Source of the DNA: an uncultured Ruminiclostridium sp. | Lineage (GTDB): Bacteria; Bacillota; Clostridia; Oscillospirales; Ruminococcaceae | Assembly (NCBI GenBank): GCA_934454635.1 | Contig: CAKSFR010000007.1 | Location: 68,754-132,753, forward strand | Length of the DNA stretch: 64,000 nucleotides | Direction: 5' to 3' | Shown: piece after piece, positions 33,933 through 43,157 of the stretch | How positions within the stretch are numbered: position 1 is the first letter of the stretch | Layout: every line of letters starts with the position of its first letter | Notes under the pieces: generated by a model | What the model was told of the DNA's origin: nothing | The model's input: the letters and a program-made list of their open reading frames with translations, nothing else | The model's database searches: none | Translations under genes and position numbers: made by a program

Positions 33933-35095
33933 AAAAGATTTTTTGTTTATTTGCAATCGCATTGCTGCTCTGTGGATGCCAAAAACACGAAGAAGCTTTG
34001 CCTGCGGGAGTTTACATAACCACCGAAAGAAATATCGAATCATTAACGACAACCCGCGAAACAACCACGGAAACCACTTCCGAAGCAATCTCTGCGACCA
34101 CTTCCAAGACAACCGCAGTAACCGCTTCCGAAGCAACCCGCACAACCACTTCGGAAGCTGAAACCTCAGCGACAACGGAAGAATCGGAAATTTCCGCTGA
34201 AACGACTGCTCAGTCAAGTGAAGAAAAACAAACGGAAGCTCCCGCGGAAACGACCGCTCCCCCGAAAACGACTGCTCAGACAAAGCCGCCGAAGCCGCTT
34301 TACACAAACAAAATTTACCTTAACGGACCAAATCTTGTTTATACAGGCTACAACTTTCAGTTCACTTACAGAATCAGTCACAAAAACGCCGACCGTGCAA
34401 CAGTTCTTTGGAAATGCGACGGCGACGCGGGAACGCTTACCGAAAACGGACTGTTCACGGCTAAGAAAAAAGGAATAGTGACGCTCACCGTCACGGATAT
34501 ATCAAACGGGCTTACCGACACGCTTGCCGTACACGTTGTTGACAATGCGGACGAGGTCGATTTCGTTACAAAAGTGAACGGTATCCCGATCGCTAACAAA
34601 ACATACCCCGTCCCGAAAAATTACAACCCGGGACTTGATTCCGAAACATACGCCGCGTTCAAGCGACTGCGCGAAGACGCGCTTGCCGAAGGGCTTGACA
34701 TATTTTTCATGTCAGGTTTCCGCTCATACGAAGAACAGCAGCGTGTTTACAAAGGGTGGGTCGAAAAATACGGCGAAGAAGCAGACCGTGTTTCCGCGCG
34801 TCCGGGGCATTCCGAGCACCAGCTTGGCCTTGCAATCGATGTAAACTCAATCGAGTTCAGCTTTGCCGACACTCCCGAGGGACAGTGGCTCGCTGAAAAC
34901 TGCTGGAAATACGGCTTTATCATACGATATAAAAAAGAAACGGAAAGCATTACGGGATATATGTACGAACCGTGGCACATTCGTTATCTCGGCGATATTG
35001 CCGAAGATGTTCACTTCAGCGGGCTTACGCTTGAGGAATACCTTGGCATCGACTCAGTTTACCGTGACCCGTTCAAGGATCCAAGAGATAATTAA
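33929..35095 (+). CDS. VanY-type D,D-carboxypeptidase lipoprotein with Big2-like domain
   Basis: A 388-residue lipoprotein (lipobox LLCGC). A Thr/Ser/Glu-rich linker of about 85 residues leads to a bacterial Ig-like (Big2) domain (LNGPNLVYTGYNFQFTY to TLTVTDISNGLTDTL), then a VanY/peptidase M15B domain with SGFRSYEEQQ, the zinc ligands in SEHQLGLAIDVN and EPWHIRYLG. It should cut D-Ala-D-Ala stems of peptidoglycan outside the cell. The ATGA overlap with the CapA gene shows that the two are co-translated, so they probably act together at the wall. Confidence 0.92.
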   Translation: MKKIFCLFAIALLLCGCQKHEEALPAGVYITTERNIESLTTTRETTTETTSEAISATTSKTTAVTASEATRTTTSEAETSATTEESEISAETTAQSSEEKQTEAPAETTAPPKTTAQTKPPKPLYTNKIYLNGPNLVYTGYNFQFTYRISHKNADRATVLWKCDGDAGTLTENGLFTAKKKGIVTLTVTDISNGLTDTLAVHVVDNADEVDFVTKVNGIPIANKTYPVPKNYNPGLDSETYAAFKRLREDALAEGLDIFFMSGFRSYEEQQRVYKGWVEKYGEEADRVSARPGHSEHQLGLAIDVNSIEFSFADTPEGQWLAENCWKYGFIIRYKKETESITGYMYEPWHIRYLGDIAEDVHFSGLTLEEYLGIDSVYRDPFKDPRDN

Positions 35096-35101
35096 AAGCA
35101 C

Positions 35102-35144
35102 AAAATCCCCGTCAGCGGCACAATTTCGCCGACGGGGATTTTTT
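35102..35144. terminator. Bidirectional terminator
   Basis: Perfect stem AAATCCCCGTC with GACGGGGATTT around a 17-base loop, T tract on the plus strand and A tract opposite. It separates the convergent VanY-like gene and tcdA. Confidence 0.85.
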
Positions 35145-35149
35145 GTCGG

Positions 35150-35875
35150 TTATTTTATTCCGGCAAGGTCGCGGATAACCTCGCCCGCAAGGATAAGTCC
35201 CGCAGCCGAAGGTACGAACGCCGTGCTTCCGGGGATAGTCCTGCGCGTCCCGACAGGCTTTTCGTTCGTCAGGCTCAAATCGGGAGTTCTTGGAAGCTCG
35301 CGTGAATAAACCACTTTAAGCCGCTTGACTCCGCGCTTTTTCAATTCATATCTCATCACCTTCGCAAGCGGACAAACCGACGTCTTGTAAATATCGACAA
35401 CCTCGAATGCCGACGGGTCGAGTTTATTTCCCGCACCCATTGAACAGATTATCGGAGTTCCCGCTTCCTGCGCCTGCATAACCAGACCTATCTTCCCCGT
35501 GACGGTATCAATCGCGTCGATAACGTAATCATAATCGGAAAAGTTAAATTCCGCTGCTGTTTCGGGGGTGTAGAACGTTTTAAACGTCTTTATTTTCAGC
35601 TCGGGATTTATGTCCAGAAAACGCTCGCGCGCAACATCGACCTTATATTTGCCGACCGTGCTGTGAAGCGCGACAAGCTGGCGATTCAGATTTGAAACAC
35701 TCACCGTATCGCTGTCAATGAGGTCAATCGCGCCTATTCCGCTGCGGATAAGGGCTTCCGCCGCGTGTCCGCCGACGCCTCCTATTCCAAAAACAGCGAC
35801 GCGCGCCGCAGAAAGACGATTTAACCCCTCTTCGCCAAGTAAAAGTGCAGTTCGCGAAAATTCTTCTTTAATCAT
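35150..35875 (-). CDS. tcdA: tRNA threonylcarbamoyladenosine dehydratase (TcdA/CsdL family)
   Basis: A 241-residue E1-like enzyme. The nucleotide site VAVFGIGGVGGHAAEALIRS (about residues 27-46), the LIDSDTVSVSNLNRQ strand and the DAIDTVTGKIGL segment are those of ThiF/MoeB proteins. The ending FVPSAAGLILAGEVIRDLAG is characteristic of TcdA. It cyclises t6A to ct6A at position 37 of tRNAs reading ANN codons, using ATP. It has no linked sulfur-carrier gene, which fits TcdA better than MoeB. Confidence 0.9.
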   Translation of the reverse strand: MIKEEFSRTALLLGEEGLNRLSAARVAVFGIGGVGGHAAEALIRSGIGAIDLIDSDTVSVSNLNRQLVALHSTVGKYKVDVARERFLDINPELKIKTFKTFYTPETAAEFNFSDYDYVIDAIDTVTGKIGLVMQAQEAGTPIICSMGAGNKLDPSAFEVVDIYKTSVCPLAKVMRYELKKRGVKRLKVVYSRELPRTPDLSLTNEKPVGTRRTIPGSTAFVPSAAGLILAGEVIRDLAGIK

Positions 35876-35886
35876 ATTTTCACCTC

Positions 35887-35923
35887 AAAAAAAGTCACTC
35901 CCGACGCTCCGGAAGTGACTTTT
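35887..35923 (-). terminator. pnp terminator
   Basis: 13-bp stem with AAAAGTCACTTCC on the minus strand pairing with GGGAGTGACTTTT, followed by a run of T. It lies 16 bases after the pnp stop. Confidence 0.85.
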
Positions 35924-35938
35924 CGCATCTTGTGTTTA

Positions 35939-38062
35939 TCAGCCCTGCTGAGCCTTTTTCTTTGCTTCGATATCGGCAAGAGCTTCCTTACGGGAAAGAC
36001 CGATCTTGCCCTGATTGTCGATTTTGATAATCTTTACGATAATCTGGTCGCCGACGTTGCACACGTCCTCAACCTTTTCAACACGTCTGTTTTCAAGCTC
36101 GGAGATATGAACCATGCCCTCCTTGCCGGGAGCAAATTCAACGAACGCGCCAAATTCCTTAACGCGAACTACCTTGCCCTTATAGATAGCGCCGATTTCA
36201 GGCTCGGTAACGATAGACTTGATAGTTTCGATACAAGCGTTAGCCTTATCGCCGTCCTGTCCGCAGATAAATACATTGCCCTCTTCGTCAATGTCAATCT
36301 TAACTTCAAAGTCAGCGCAAAGCTTCTGAATAACCTTTCCGCCCGTTCCGATAACTTCGCGGATCTTATCAACCGGCACCTTCATGTTCATCATTTTGGG
36401 CGCGTACTTGTTGACTGTCGGGCGCGGAGCGGGAATAGCCTTGAGCATAACCTCATCAAGAATCTTTATACGAGCCTTGTGAGTCTTTGCGAATGCGTCC
36501 TTGATGATTTCGGGAGTAAGACCGTCGATTTTAAGATCCATCTGGATAGCCGTGATACCCTTGTGAGTACCGCCAACCTTAAAGTCCATATCGCCGAAGA
36601 AATCCTCAAGACCCTGAATATCAACCATTGTCATCCAGCGGTCGCCCTCGGTGATAAGTCCGCAGGAAATACCCGCAACAGGAGCCTTTATCGGAACGCC
36701 CGCGTCCATAAGCGAAAGGGTCGAGCCGCAGATAGAAGCCTGCGAAGTCGAGCCGTTCGAGGAGAGAACCTCGGATACAAGGCGAATTGCGTAGGGGAAT
36801 TCTTCAACGGACGGGATAACAGGCTCAAGAGCGCGCTGTGCGAGCGCACCGTGACCGATTTCACGGCGTCCGGGGCCTCTGCTGGACTTTGTTTCACCTA
36901 CCGAGTACGCAGGGAAATTATAATGGTGCATATAACGCTTGGTTTCTTCCTCGTCAAGTCCGTCAAGGCGCTGAGAATCGCTTATCGGACCGAGGGTCGT
37001 AACGGTAAGAACCTGAGTCTGACCTCTTGTGAACAGACCCGAACCGTGTACGCGCGGGAGCAGTCCTACTTCGGAAGCGAGCGGGCGCATATCGTCCATG
37101 CCTCTGCCGTCAACACGCTTCTGCTCGTCAAGAAGCCAACGTCTTACGATGAACTTCTGAAGCTTGTAGATACACTCGTCGATCATTCCCGCCTGATCGG
37201 GATACTGCGGATCAAATTCCTCGTGGATAGCGTCCTTGATAGGCTGTAAGCGTTCTTCGCGAATATTTTTATCATCGGTATCAAGCGCAAACTTGACCCG
37301 GTCGGTGTATTTGTTCTGAATCGCCTCGAACAGATCGTGATCGACCTCCATAGACGGGAAGGAGAACTTCGGCTTGCCGATCTCCGCCTGAATGCTCTTT
37401 ATAAAAGGAATAATCGACTTGTTGATTTCTTCGTGACCCGCCATGATAGCCTTGAGCATCGTATCATCGTCAACTTCGTTCGCTCCCGCTTCGATCATGA
37501 CTACTTTCTTTTCGCTTGAAGCAACGGTAAGCTGTAAATCAGACTTTGCGCGCTGCTCGGCGTTCGGCATAAGCACGATCTCGCCGTCAACAAGACCTAC
37601 GGAAATACCGCCGATAGGTCCGTTCCACGGAATATCGGAAATAGAAACGGCGATAGAAGCGCCTATCATAGAAAGAATTTCGGGCTGAGTATCGGGGTCT
37701 GCCGCAAGCACGGTCATAACGATCGCAACGTCATTGCGCATATCCTTCGGGAAAAGCGGACGCATAGGACGATCGACAACGCGCGAGGTAAGGATAGCCT
37801 TTTCACTGGGTCTGCCTTCTCTTTTAAGATATCCGCCGGGAATCTTTCCTACGGCGTAAAGCTTTTCTTCATAGTCAACAGCCAGCGGGAAGAAATCCAC
37901 TCCCTCTCTGGGCTTGGGGCTTGCGGTTACGTTTACCATAACGACTGTTTCGCCGTAGTGAACCCAGCAAGAGCCGTTTGCAAGTCCGCATACCTTGCCG
38001 GTTTCGACCATAAGCTCGCGACCCGCAAAGGTTGTTTTGAACGTTCTGTAATTCTCGAACAT
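35939..38062 (-). CDS. pnp: Polyribonucleotide nucleotidyltransferase (PNPase)
   Basis: A 707-residue protein with two RNase PH domains (about 1-220 and 310-530, the second carrying the active-site GSSxSQASICGSTLSLMDAGV-like segment), a KH domain (IREVIGTGGKVIQKLCADF) and an S1 domain (GAIYKGKVVRVKEFGAFVEF). It degrades RNA from the 3' end by phosphorolysis and is part of the RNA decay machinery. It lies downstream of rpsO, the classical rpsO-pnp order. Confidence 0.97.
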   Translation of the reverse strand: MFENYRTFKTTFAGRELMVETGKVCGLANGSCWVHYGETVVMVNVTASPKPREGVDFFPLAVDYEEKLYAVGKIPGGYLKREGRPSEKAILTSRVVDRPMRPLFPKDMRNDVAIVMTVLAADPDTQPEILSMIGASIAVSISDIPWNGPIGGISVGLVDGEIVLMPNAEQRAKSDLQLTVASSEKKVVMIEAGANEVDDDTMLKAIMAGHEEINKSIIPFIKSIQAEIGKPKFSFPSMEVDHDLFEAIQNKYTDRVKFALDTDDKNIREERLQPIKDAIHEEFDPQYPDQAGMIDECIYKLQKFIVRRWLLDEQKRVDGRGMDDMRPLASEVGLLPRVHGSGLFTRGQTQVLTVTTLGPISDSQRLDGLDEEETKRYMHHYNFPAYSVGETKSSRGPGRREIGHGALAQRALEPVIPSVEEFPYAIRLVSEVLSSNGSTSQASICGSTLSLMDAGVPIKAPVAGISCGLITEGDRWMTMVDIQGLEDFFGDMDFKVGGTHKGITAIQMDLKIDGLTPEIIKDAFAKTHKARIKILDEVMLKAIPAPRPTVNKYAPKMMNMKVPVDKIREVIGTGGKVIQKLCADFEVKIDIDEEGNVFICGQDGDKANACIETIKSIVTEPEIGAIYKGKVVRVKEFGAFVEFAPGKEGMVHISELENRRVEKVEDVCNVGDQIIVKIIKIDNQGKIGLSRKEALADIEAKKKAQQG

Positions 38063-38184
38063 CTCTGTTCCTCCTTTATTTTATTTGAAGGCACAGGCTT
38101 AGCAATAAAGTCAGCCTGAAAAAACTTTCAGACTCAATTTACCGCTAAAGGCGCTGTGCGCTTCTTAATTACTAACGGTAAAAA

Positions 38185-38213
38185 GGGCAGAACAACAGAG
38201 CGCCGTTCTGCCC
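38185..38213 (-). terminator. rpsO terminator
   Basis: On the minus strand GGGCAGAAC pairs with GTTCTGCCC and is followed by TTTTTACC. It lies between rpsO and pnp, so pnp is partly separated from rpsO transcription. Confidence 0.8.
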
Positions 38214-38228
38214 CTTCCGGTGCCATAA

Positions 38229-38495
38229 TTACTTACGGATACCAAGCTTAGCGATGATTGCACGGTAACGCTCGATGTCCTTCTTCTGAAGGTATGCGAG
38301 GAGGTTACGTCTGCGACCAACCATCTTGAAAAGACCGCGTCTGGAGTGATGATCCTTCTGATGAGTCTTTAAGTGTTCGGTAAGATCGTTGATTCTCTTT
38401 GTGAGAATTGCAATCTGTACTTCGGGAGAACCGGTATCGTTTTCGCTTGTGCGGTTCGCCTCAATAATCGCTGTTTTTTCGTCCTTGAGCATCAT
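38229..38495 (-). CDS. rpsO: 30S ribosomal protein S15
   Basis: An 88-residue protein. Start ATG 38495 ([16 protein letters not shown]) is 8 bases from AGAGGTG; the next codon is also ATG. The longer open frame to 38597 covers the leader. [19 protein letters not shown] and [20 protein letters not shown] are S15. It binds 16S rRNA early in 30S assembly and in several bacteria represses its own mRNA. Confidence 0.96.
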   Translation of the reverse strand: MMLKDEKTAIIEANRTSENDTGSPEVQIAILTKRINDLTEHLKTHQKDHHSRRGLFKMVGRRRNLLAYLQKKDIERYRAIIAKLGIRK

Positions 38496-38611
38496 GATAA
38501 ATACACCTCTTTTAAAATTTTGCATACACATAGCAAAGGGCAGCAGTGTTTCTCCGTGCGGAGCATAAGCCGCAATGCCAAGTATATGTTGCTGCATAAC
38601 GCAGTAGGTTT
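38496..38611 (-). promoter_or_regulatory. rpsO leader, candidate S15 autoregulatory RNA
   Basis: The roughly 110-base leader can form a long-range GCAGCA/TGCTGC stem around a GCGG-CTTATGCT-CCGC hairpin, a compact structured RNA upstream of the ribosome site. S15 leaders of several unrelated folds are known. No exact class could be assigned. Confidence 0.4.
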
Positions 38612-38640
38612 ATTATAGCACAAACGCACGGGTTTGTAAA
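38612..38640 (-). promoter_or_regulatory. rpsO promoter
   Basis: On the minus strand TTTACA (38635-38640) and TATAAT (38612-38617), 17 bases apart. Confidence 0.75.
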
Positions 38641-38696
38641 TACTTTTTTAAAAAATACGGAAATTTTTTTCTTTTTTATATTTTTTCAGAAATATA

Positions 38697-38725
38697 TTGC
38701 AAAAATGCTCGAAATGTGATAAAAT
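38697..38725 (+). promoter_or_regulatory. corA promoter
   Basis: TTGCAA (38697-38702) and TAAAAT (38720-38725), 17 bases apart, with TG before the -10 box. Confidence 0.65.
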
Positions 38726-38764
38726 AAATCTATAAATTGCGTGAAAGGAATGGTTGATTTTTAT

Positions 38765-38845
38765 GACAGCAAACGACCCCGTCGGGCGAAAATATTTTAA
38801 TACCGCGGAGTAGGCTGTCGGGAGATAGCCGCCCGCTAAAAGGAG
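38765..38845 (+). promoter_or_regulatory. Structured corA leader
   Basis: GACAGC near 38765 can pair with GCTGTC near 38815, and GGGCG with CGCCC further on, enclosing a region up to the ribosome site AAAGGAGAAGG. This could be a magnesium-responsive leader, but it does not show the conserved blocks of the M-box riboswitch. Confidence 0.35.
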
Positions 38846-38851
38846 AAGGCT

Positions 38852-39787
38852 ATGCTCAGATTTTATAAAACCGGAGAAACCGCGATCGAAGAAATCGAGG
38901 GTATTGAAGCCGGCTGCTGGATTTCGGCGACCGCACCCACCGAAGCCGAAATAACGCGACTTGAAACCGACCTCGGAATCGACCGAGACTTTATCCGTTC
39001 CGCGCTCGACGAAGAAGAAAGCTCGCGTATCGAAAACGACGAGGGGCAGACGCTCATCGTCCTTGACTACCCTGTCGCGGAGCGCATGGAGGACGACGAC
39101 CAGACGTTTTCCTACTACACAATGCCTATGGGCATTATCCTTACGGACAGTTATGTTATAACCGTAAGCCTGAAAGAAAATTCCATTATAGACGATTTTG
39201 CGAAAGGCGTTGTAAAAAACGTCAGAACCCAGTTCAAAACGCGCTTCATTTTCTGTCTGCTGCTTCGTATCGCGGCGAAATATCTGCAATTCTTAAAACA
39301 AATCGATAAGATATTCAACTATTCGCAAAAGCAAATGCACAAGTCCATGAAAAACAAAGTACTCTTCCAGTTACTCGGGCTTGAAAAATCGCTCGTCTAC
39401 TTTTCAACTTCCCTCAAATCGACCGAAAGCGTGCTTGAAAAGCTGCTCCGCGGACGCATCATAAAGCTCTACGACGAAGATCAGGAGCTGCTCGAGGACG
39501 TTCTCGTCGAGGTAAAGCAGGCTATCGAAATGAGTAATATTTACTCAAATATTCTCTCAAACACGATGGACGCTTACGCGAACATTATCTCCAATAACCT
39601 GAACCAGGCTATGAAGATACTGACGGTAATGACTATCGTTTTGGAGCTGCCGAACATCGTGTTCAGCTTCTACGGAATGAATACGGTCGATTTGCCGATG
39701 CCGTATACATGGTTCTCGACGCTCGTCGCCGCCGTTCTCGCGGTCGTCGTGTGCGTGATTCTTATGAAAAGCAAGTTCTCAAGGTAA
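38852..39787 (+). CDS. corA: CorA-family magnesium transporter
   Basis: A 311-residue protein. A large cytoplasmic domain of beta strands and long helices (about 1-245) leads to two C-terminal membrane helices with the pore motif YGMNTVDLPMP between them. The GMN triplet selects hydrated Mg2+ or Co2+. Pentamers open when cytoplasmic Mg2+ falls. It lies alone behind its own promoter and a structured leader, and is followed by a terminator. Confidence 0.93.
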   Translation: MLRFYKTGETAIEEIEGIEAGCWISATAPTEAEITRLETDLGIDRDFIRSALDEEESSRIENDEGQTLIVLDYPVAERMEDDDQTFSYYTMPMGIILTDSYVITVSLKENSIIDDFAKGVVKNVRTQFKTRFIFCLLLRIAAKYLQFLKQIDKIFNYSQKQMHKSMKNKVLFQLLGLEKSLVYFSTSLKSTESVLEKLLRGRIIKLYDEDQELLEDVLVEVKQAIEMSNIYSNILSNTMDAYANIISNNLNQAMKILTVMTIVLELPNIVFSFYGMNTVDLPMPYTWFSTLVAAVLAVVVCVILMKSKFSR

Positions 39788-39807
39788 ACTGAAAATCCAT
39801 AAAAGCT

Positions 39808-39840
39808 AAGGCTGCGGGATCTCCGCAGCCTTTTGTTTTT
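39808..39840. terminator. Bidirectional terminator between corA and the ABC permease gene
   Basis: Perfect stem AAGGCTGCGG (39808-39817) and CCGCAGCCTT (39823-39832) followed by TTGTTTTTG on the plus strand. Confidence 0.85.
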
Positions 39841-39866
39841 GCCGTTTTTCCGAAAAATCTTTTGAC

Positions 39867-42209
39867 TTATTCGGAAATGAGCTCTCTTACCTCGACCGTC
39901 TTTATCTTACGCGCCGCAATATACGCGAAAACGAAGAAGCTCAGGCAAACCGCAAATGCGGGCAGGATTATCGCCTGCGGCGTAAAGTCCGTGAGAAAAT
40001 CCACAAGCCCGATAGTTTTCATAAGCGCGGAAAGCATAGGTCTTGTTGCCAAAACCGAAACAATCACGCCAATAGCCGAACCGACCGTCGACACAAGCGT
40101 AAAGCGCAGTGCGAATTGCAGCCGCAGCACGCGCGACGTGAACCCGACTGATTTCAGTATGCCGATGTCGGTGCGCTCGCGGGCGAAAGCCTTTGCGCAG
40201 AGCATACTTACAACAACTGCCGCAAAAACAATGGAAACGCCGAATATCGCCCATATCATCGTGTTGAGCAGAATGTCGATAAGGTCCGAAAGTCCGCTGC
40301 CCTTGTCAACGAGCGTTATTTCGCCGTATTCTTCGCCGTGGCGCTCGTTCAGCATATCGAAAATCTCCGTCACATACGGCTCGTCTGAAGCCCTTACAGC
40401 CGCATTTAACGGTGAAAGTCCGAGAATGCTTCCGCCCTCGAAATTCATGCACATGATTCGCCCAAGCTCGTTAGCCGACTGATAAAAACCGGTAATTATG
40501 AACTCCGCAGAATGATCTCCTTGACTGAGCGTTACCGTATCTCCTATTTTTTTATTCATTTCCTCAGCAAAAATTTTCGTGACAGCGATCTCGTTGTCGT
40601 ACTTCGGCATTCTGCCGTCGGTCGTCTTTATAATTTTATTTGGATCGTCATAGACCTCGCACGCAAACTCAACGTTATCGGCGTTTATGTAGTGATAATT
40701 TGAAAAAAATACATCTGCGTTTTCATCTATCGAAAGTATCTCATTGCGCAGCGGCTGCATTTCCTCGGCGGAAACGTTCTTTCCGAAAACAATTTGTATA
40801 TCGCCGCTTGCCCCGAAGATGGCTTCGGAGTTAAGCCCCTGCGTAAGCATAATAATGCTCATCATGAAAAAAACGAGTATCGAAGTTATCACGCACGCAC
40901 CAATGTAGTTTTTAAGCCGTGAGGTGAGGTTGCGCAGAGCAATAAAAAATGCAAGCGGCTTTTTGCGCACTCTTACGTTCAGAAGGCTGTCGAAGTGAAC
41001 TTCCTCCGTTCCGCCCGAAACCGCGCGAACGGGAGAGATCCTGCCTATTTTTCTTGTTGCGGCAAATGTGAAAAGAACGCAGACAAGAAGTATCGCTAAG
41101 CTTATTGCCGAGCATTTTAGCAGAGAAATGCTGCCGTCCGTAAGAATACCCGTTATCGGCACGAAAAGTCCGCCGAGAACCATTGTGAGCGGTATTGAAG
41201 CGATAAGTCCGACAACGGTTCCTATAATGCACGCCGCCGTGTACTGTATAATATAAACGATACGGATATCGCCCTTTGTGAAGCCCATAGCCTTGAGTAT
41301 GCCGAGGTTGACATATTCGGTTTCGACCGCCGAGCTTATGCTGTTGTTCATTGTTATAAGTACGACGGTAAGCAGCAGTGCAACAAAAACATAAAGGACA
41401 TTTGTGCCGACGTCCGTCATTATACTTGTAAATCCGATAGAGTCTATCTTTGATATTGAAATAAAAGAGTCTGAGATAAGCCCGCATTTTTCGTTTATTT
41501 CTTTTTTCAGTTCAGTCACGCTGAGCGAGCCTGTGCCGTAAACGCTGACCGCCTTTGCGCGTGCAAGGATCTGCATTGCTTCATTTTCCGTGCCGGCATT
41601 TTCTTCCCAAAGCTCCTTAAATTGTTCATCGCTTATCAGAATGAGTTTTGTGCCAATTACCGACGCACCGAGAAACGGCTCCTGATAAAATCCCTTTACG
41701 GTAAGAATTTCTTCGCCGCTGTTTGTTCTGAATTTAAATTCCGAGCCTATCTTGCAGTCGCAAAGCACCGTGAGCGAATACGGAACGTAAACCTCGCCGT
41801 ATTTTATTTCGGGTTCATTTTCAAGAAAGCCGCTGCCGCTTTCGTTAAAAAAGCTGTATTTGCCATTTTCTTTTGCTAAAAAACGACAATAAGGCGTGAG
41901 TTCTTTGCCGTCAACATACGCGGATATGTTCAAATTAAGACCATCGTCAATCCTGCTGCGCGCGACATTTTCGTCCGCTTCAAGCGCGCTTATAATTTTT
42001 TCATCAAGTCTTTTTTCGGAAATGATCGAAACGAAATCGGCCGTGTCAGCTTTTTCAAGTGCGGAGTTCAGCGCGCGCGAAATATTGTCGTTGTTGCTCA
42101 AAGTGACCGAGAAAGAGAGCGTAATTATCGCCATAAGCGCGATAATGCTGCGGAACGCGCCCTTTTTATATCGTATATTTTCTTTAAGGAGAGTTAAAAT
42201 CGCTTTCAT
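39867..42209 (-). CDS. FtsX-like ABC transporter permease
   Basis: A 780-residue membrane protein with one N-terminal helix, a large extracellular domain (about 50-260), and two groups of FtsX-type helices, near 280-430 and 640-780, each with a motif of the kind NLGILKAMGFTKGDIR or DIGILKSVGFTSRVLR. That duplicated plan is seen in mechanotransmitting ABC systems that act on the envelope or expel peptides. It pairs with the ATPase gene upstream, separated by 12 bases. A two-component system lies just beyond, as in Bce-type detoxification modules, though this protein lacks the single 10-helix Bce arrangement. Confidence 0.88.
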   Translation of the reverse strand: MKAILTLLKENIRYKKGAFRSIIALMAIITLSFSVTLSNNDNISRALNSALEKADTADFVSIISEKRLDEKIISALEADENVARSRIDDGLNLNISAYVDGKELTPYCRFLAKENGKYSFFNESGSGFLENEPEIKYGEVYVPYSLTVLCDCKIGSEFKFRTNSGEEILTVKGFYQEPFLGASVIGTKLILISDEQFKELWEENAGTENEAMQILARAKAVSVYGTGSLSVTELKKEINEKCGLISDSFISISKIDSIGFTSIMTDVGTNVLYVFVALLLTVVLITMNNSISSAVETEYVNLGILKAMGFTKGDIRIVYIIQYTAACIIGTVVGLIASIPLTMVLGGLFVPITGILTDGSISLLKCSAISLAILLVCVLFTFAATRKIGRISPVRAVSGGTEEVHFDSLLNVRVRKKPLAFFIALRNLTSRLKNYIGACVITSILVFFMMSIIMLTQGLNSEAIFGASGDIQIVFGKNVSAEEMQPLRNEILSIDENADVFFSNYHYINADNVEFACEVYDDPNKIIKTTDGRMPKYDNEIAVTKIFAEEMNKKIGDTVTLSQGDHSAEFIITGFYQSANELGRIMCMNFEGGSILGLSPLNAAVRASDEPYVTEIFDMLNERHGEEYGEITLVDKGSGLSDLIDILLNTMIWAIFGVSIVFAAVVVSMLCAKAFARERTDIGILKSVGFTSRVLRLQFALRFTLVSTVGSAIGVIVSVLATRPMLSALMKTIGLVDFLTDFTPQAIILPAFAVCLSFFVFAYIAARKIKTVEVRELISE

Positions 42210-42221
42210 TTTCGCCCTCCG

Positions 42222-42983
42222 TTACCATTCCATTGCGCTGAGCCACGAATTAACCTGAACCTCGCGGCTTTTTTCATCTTCCGCGCTGTACGGCGGAAGG
42301 TCGATGTCGCCTATGACCGCCCCGTCGGCGATATAGATTATCCGCGTTGCACGAAGCGCCGCGCGGACGTCGTGCGTTACCATAAGTATGCTCTGCCCCG
42401 CCGCGTTCAGCTCACTGAGCAGGTTCAGCACCTCGATCGTGTTTCTGCGGTTAAGCGCGCCTGTCGGCTCGTCGGCAAAAAGCAGCTTCGGTTCGCTCAC
42501 GACCGCTCTCGCGATCGCGCAGCGCTGCTGTTCACCGCCCGAACACTGCGACGGAAGATGTTCGGAAATGTGCGAAATCCCCATTTTCTCAAGCATTTCA
42601 CGCGTGCGCGAATCGGTCTGCGCCGCCGTCCTGTTTTTGTTAAGATATCCCGGAACGGCAATATTCTCAAACAGCGAGAGATTGCTGACAAGGTGCATCT
42701 GCTGAAAAACAAATCCGAAATCCCCACAGCGAAGTGCGGAAAGCTCTTTTTCGGACATTTTTACTAAATCCCTGCCGTCGTAAATCACCTGTCCGCCCGT
42801 CGCCCTGTCCATTCCGCTGAGCGAATAAAGAAGCGTTGATTTACCCGAGCCCGAAGCTCCCATTATTACCGTAAAGTCACCCTCGTAAACGTCGAGGTCG
42901 AGATTGCTTAAAATATGATTCTGAACGCCGTTGTGCGCAAATGACTTGCACAGTCCCCTTGCGGATAAAATTGTTTTTTTCAT
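42222..42983 (-). CDS. ABC transporter ATP-binding protein (MacB/LolD type)
   Basis: A 253-residue ATPase with Walker A GASGSGKSTLLY (about residue 42), signature CSGGEQQRCAIARA, Walker B LLFADEPTGAL and the switch in MVTHDVRAALRA. The ADEPTGAL form is typical of the LolD/MacB/BceA branch that partners with FtsX-like permeases. It has a good AGGAGG and a promoter carrying a tandem repeat that fits response-regulator control. The C-terminal 20 residues form an extra tail. Confidence 0.92.
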   Translation of the reverse strand: MKKTILSARGLCKSFAHNGVQNHILSNLDLDVYEGDFTVIMGASGSGKSTLLYSLSGMDRATGGQVIYDGRDLVKMSEKELSALRCGDFGFVFQQMHLVSNLSLFENIAVPGYLNKNRTAAQTDSRTREMLEKMGISHISEHLPSQCSGGEQQRCAIARAVVSEPKLLFADEPTGALNRRNTIEVLNLLSELNAAGQSILMVTHDVRAALRATRIIYIADGAVIGDIDLPPYSAEDEKSREVQVNSWLSAMEW

Positions 42984-43010
42984 AAAGACCTCCTGTTGCT
43001 TTCTGCTTAC

Positions 43011-43044
43011 ATTTTACCGCAAAAGTTATTAAGAAGTAATTAAG
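43011..43044 (-). promoter_or_regulatory. ABC operon promoter with 11-bp tandem operator
   Basis: On the minus strand TTACTT (43034-43039) and TAAAAT (43011-43016) are 17 bases apart. On the plus strand AAGTTATTAAG (43023-43033) is followed directly by AAGTAATTAAG (43034-43044): two 11-bp direct repeats with one difference. They cover the -35 box and spacer, the classic placement and period for an OmpR-type activator. Confidence 0.65.
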
Positions 43045-43157
43045 AGATCACTGTAATCGCGGATTTTTTCGGAAAAAGTTTTCCTTTTACAGCCAATCGT
43101 TCACATCTCAGGGCTTGCCGCAGGCTGCTCCGGCGCACTTAGCGAAAGCGGCGGGAC

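Noticed and set aside
33222-34307. A 361-codon open frame on the minus strand
   Set aside because: It is a shadow of the CapA and VanY-like genes, which have clear domains, and has no start signals.
35915-37249. A 444-codon open frame on the plus strand
   Set aside because: It is antisense to pnp and mirrors its codon pattern; there is no ribosome site and the product looks like no protein family.
38726-38851. M-box magnesium riboswitch before corA
   Set aside because: The leader is shorter than an M-box and lacks its conserved core sequences.
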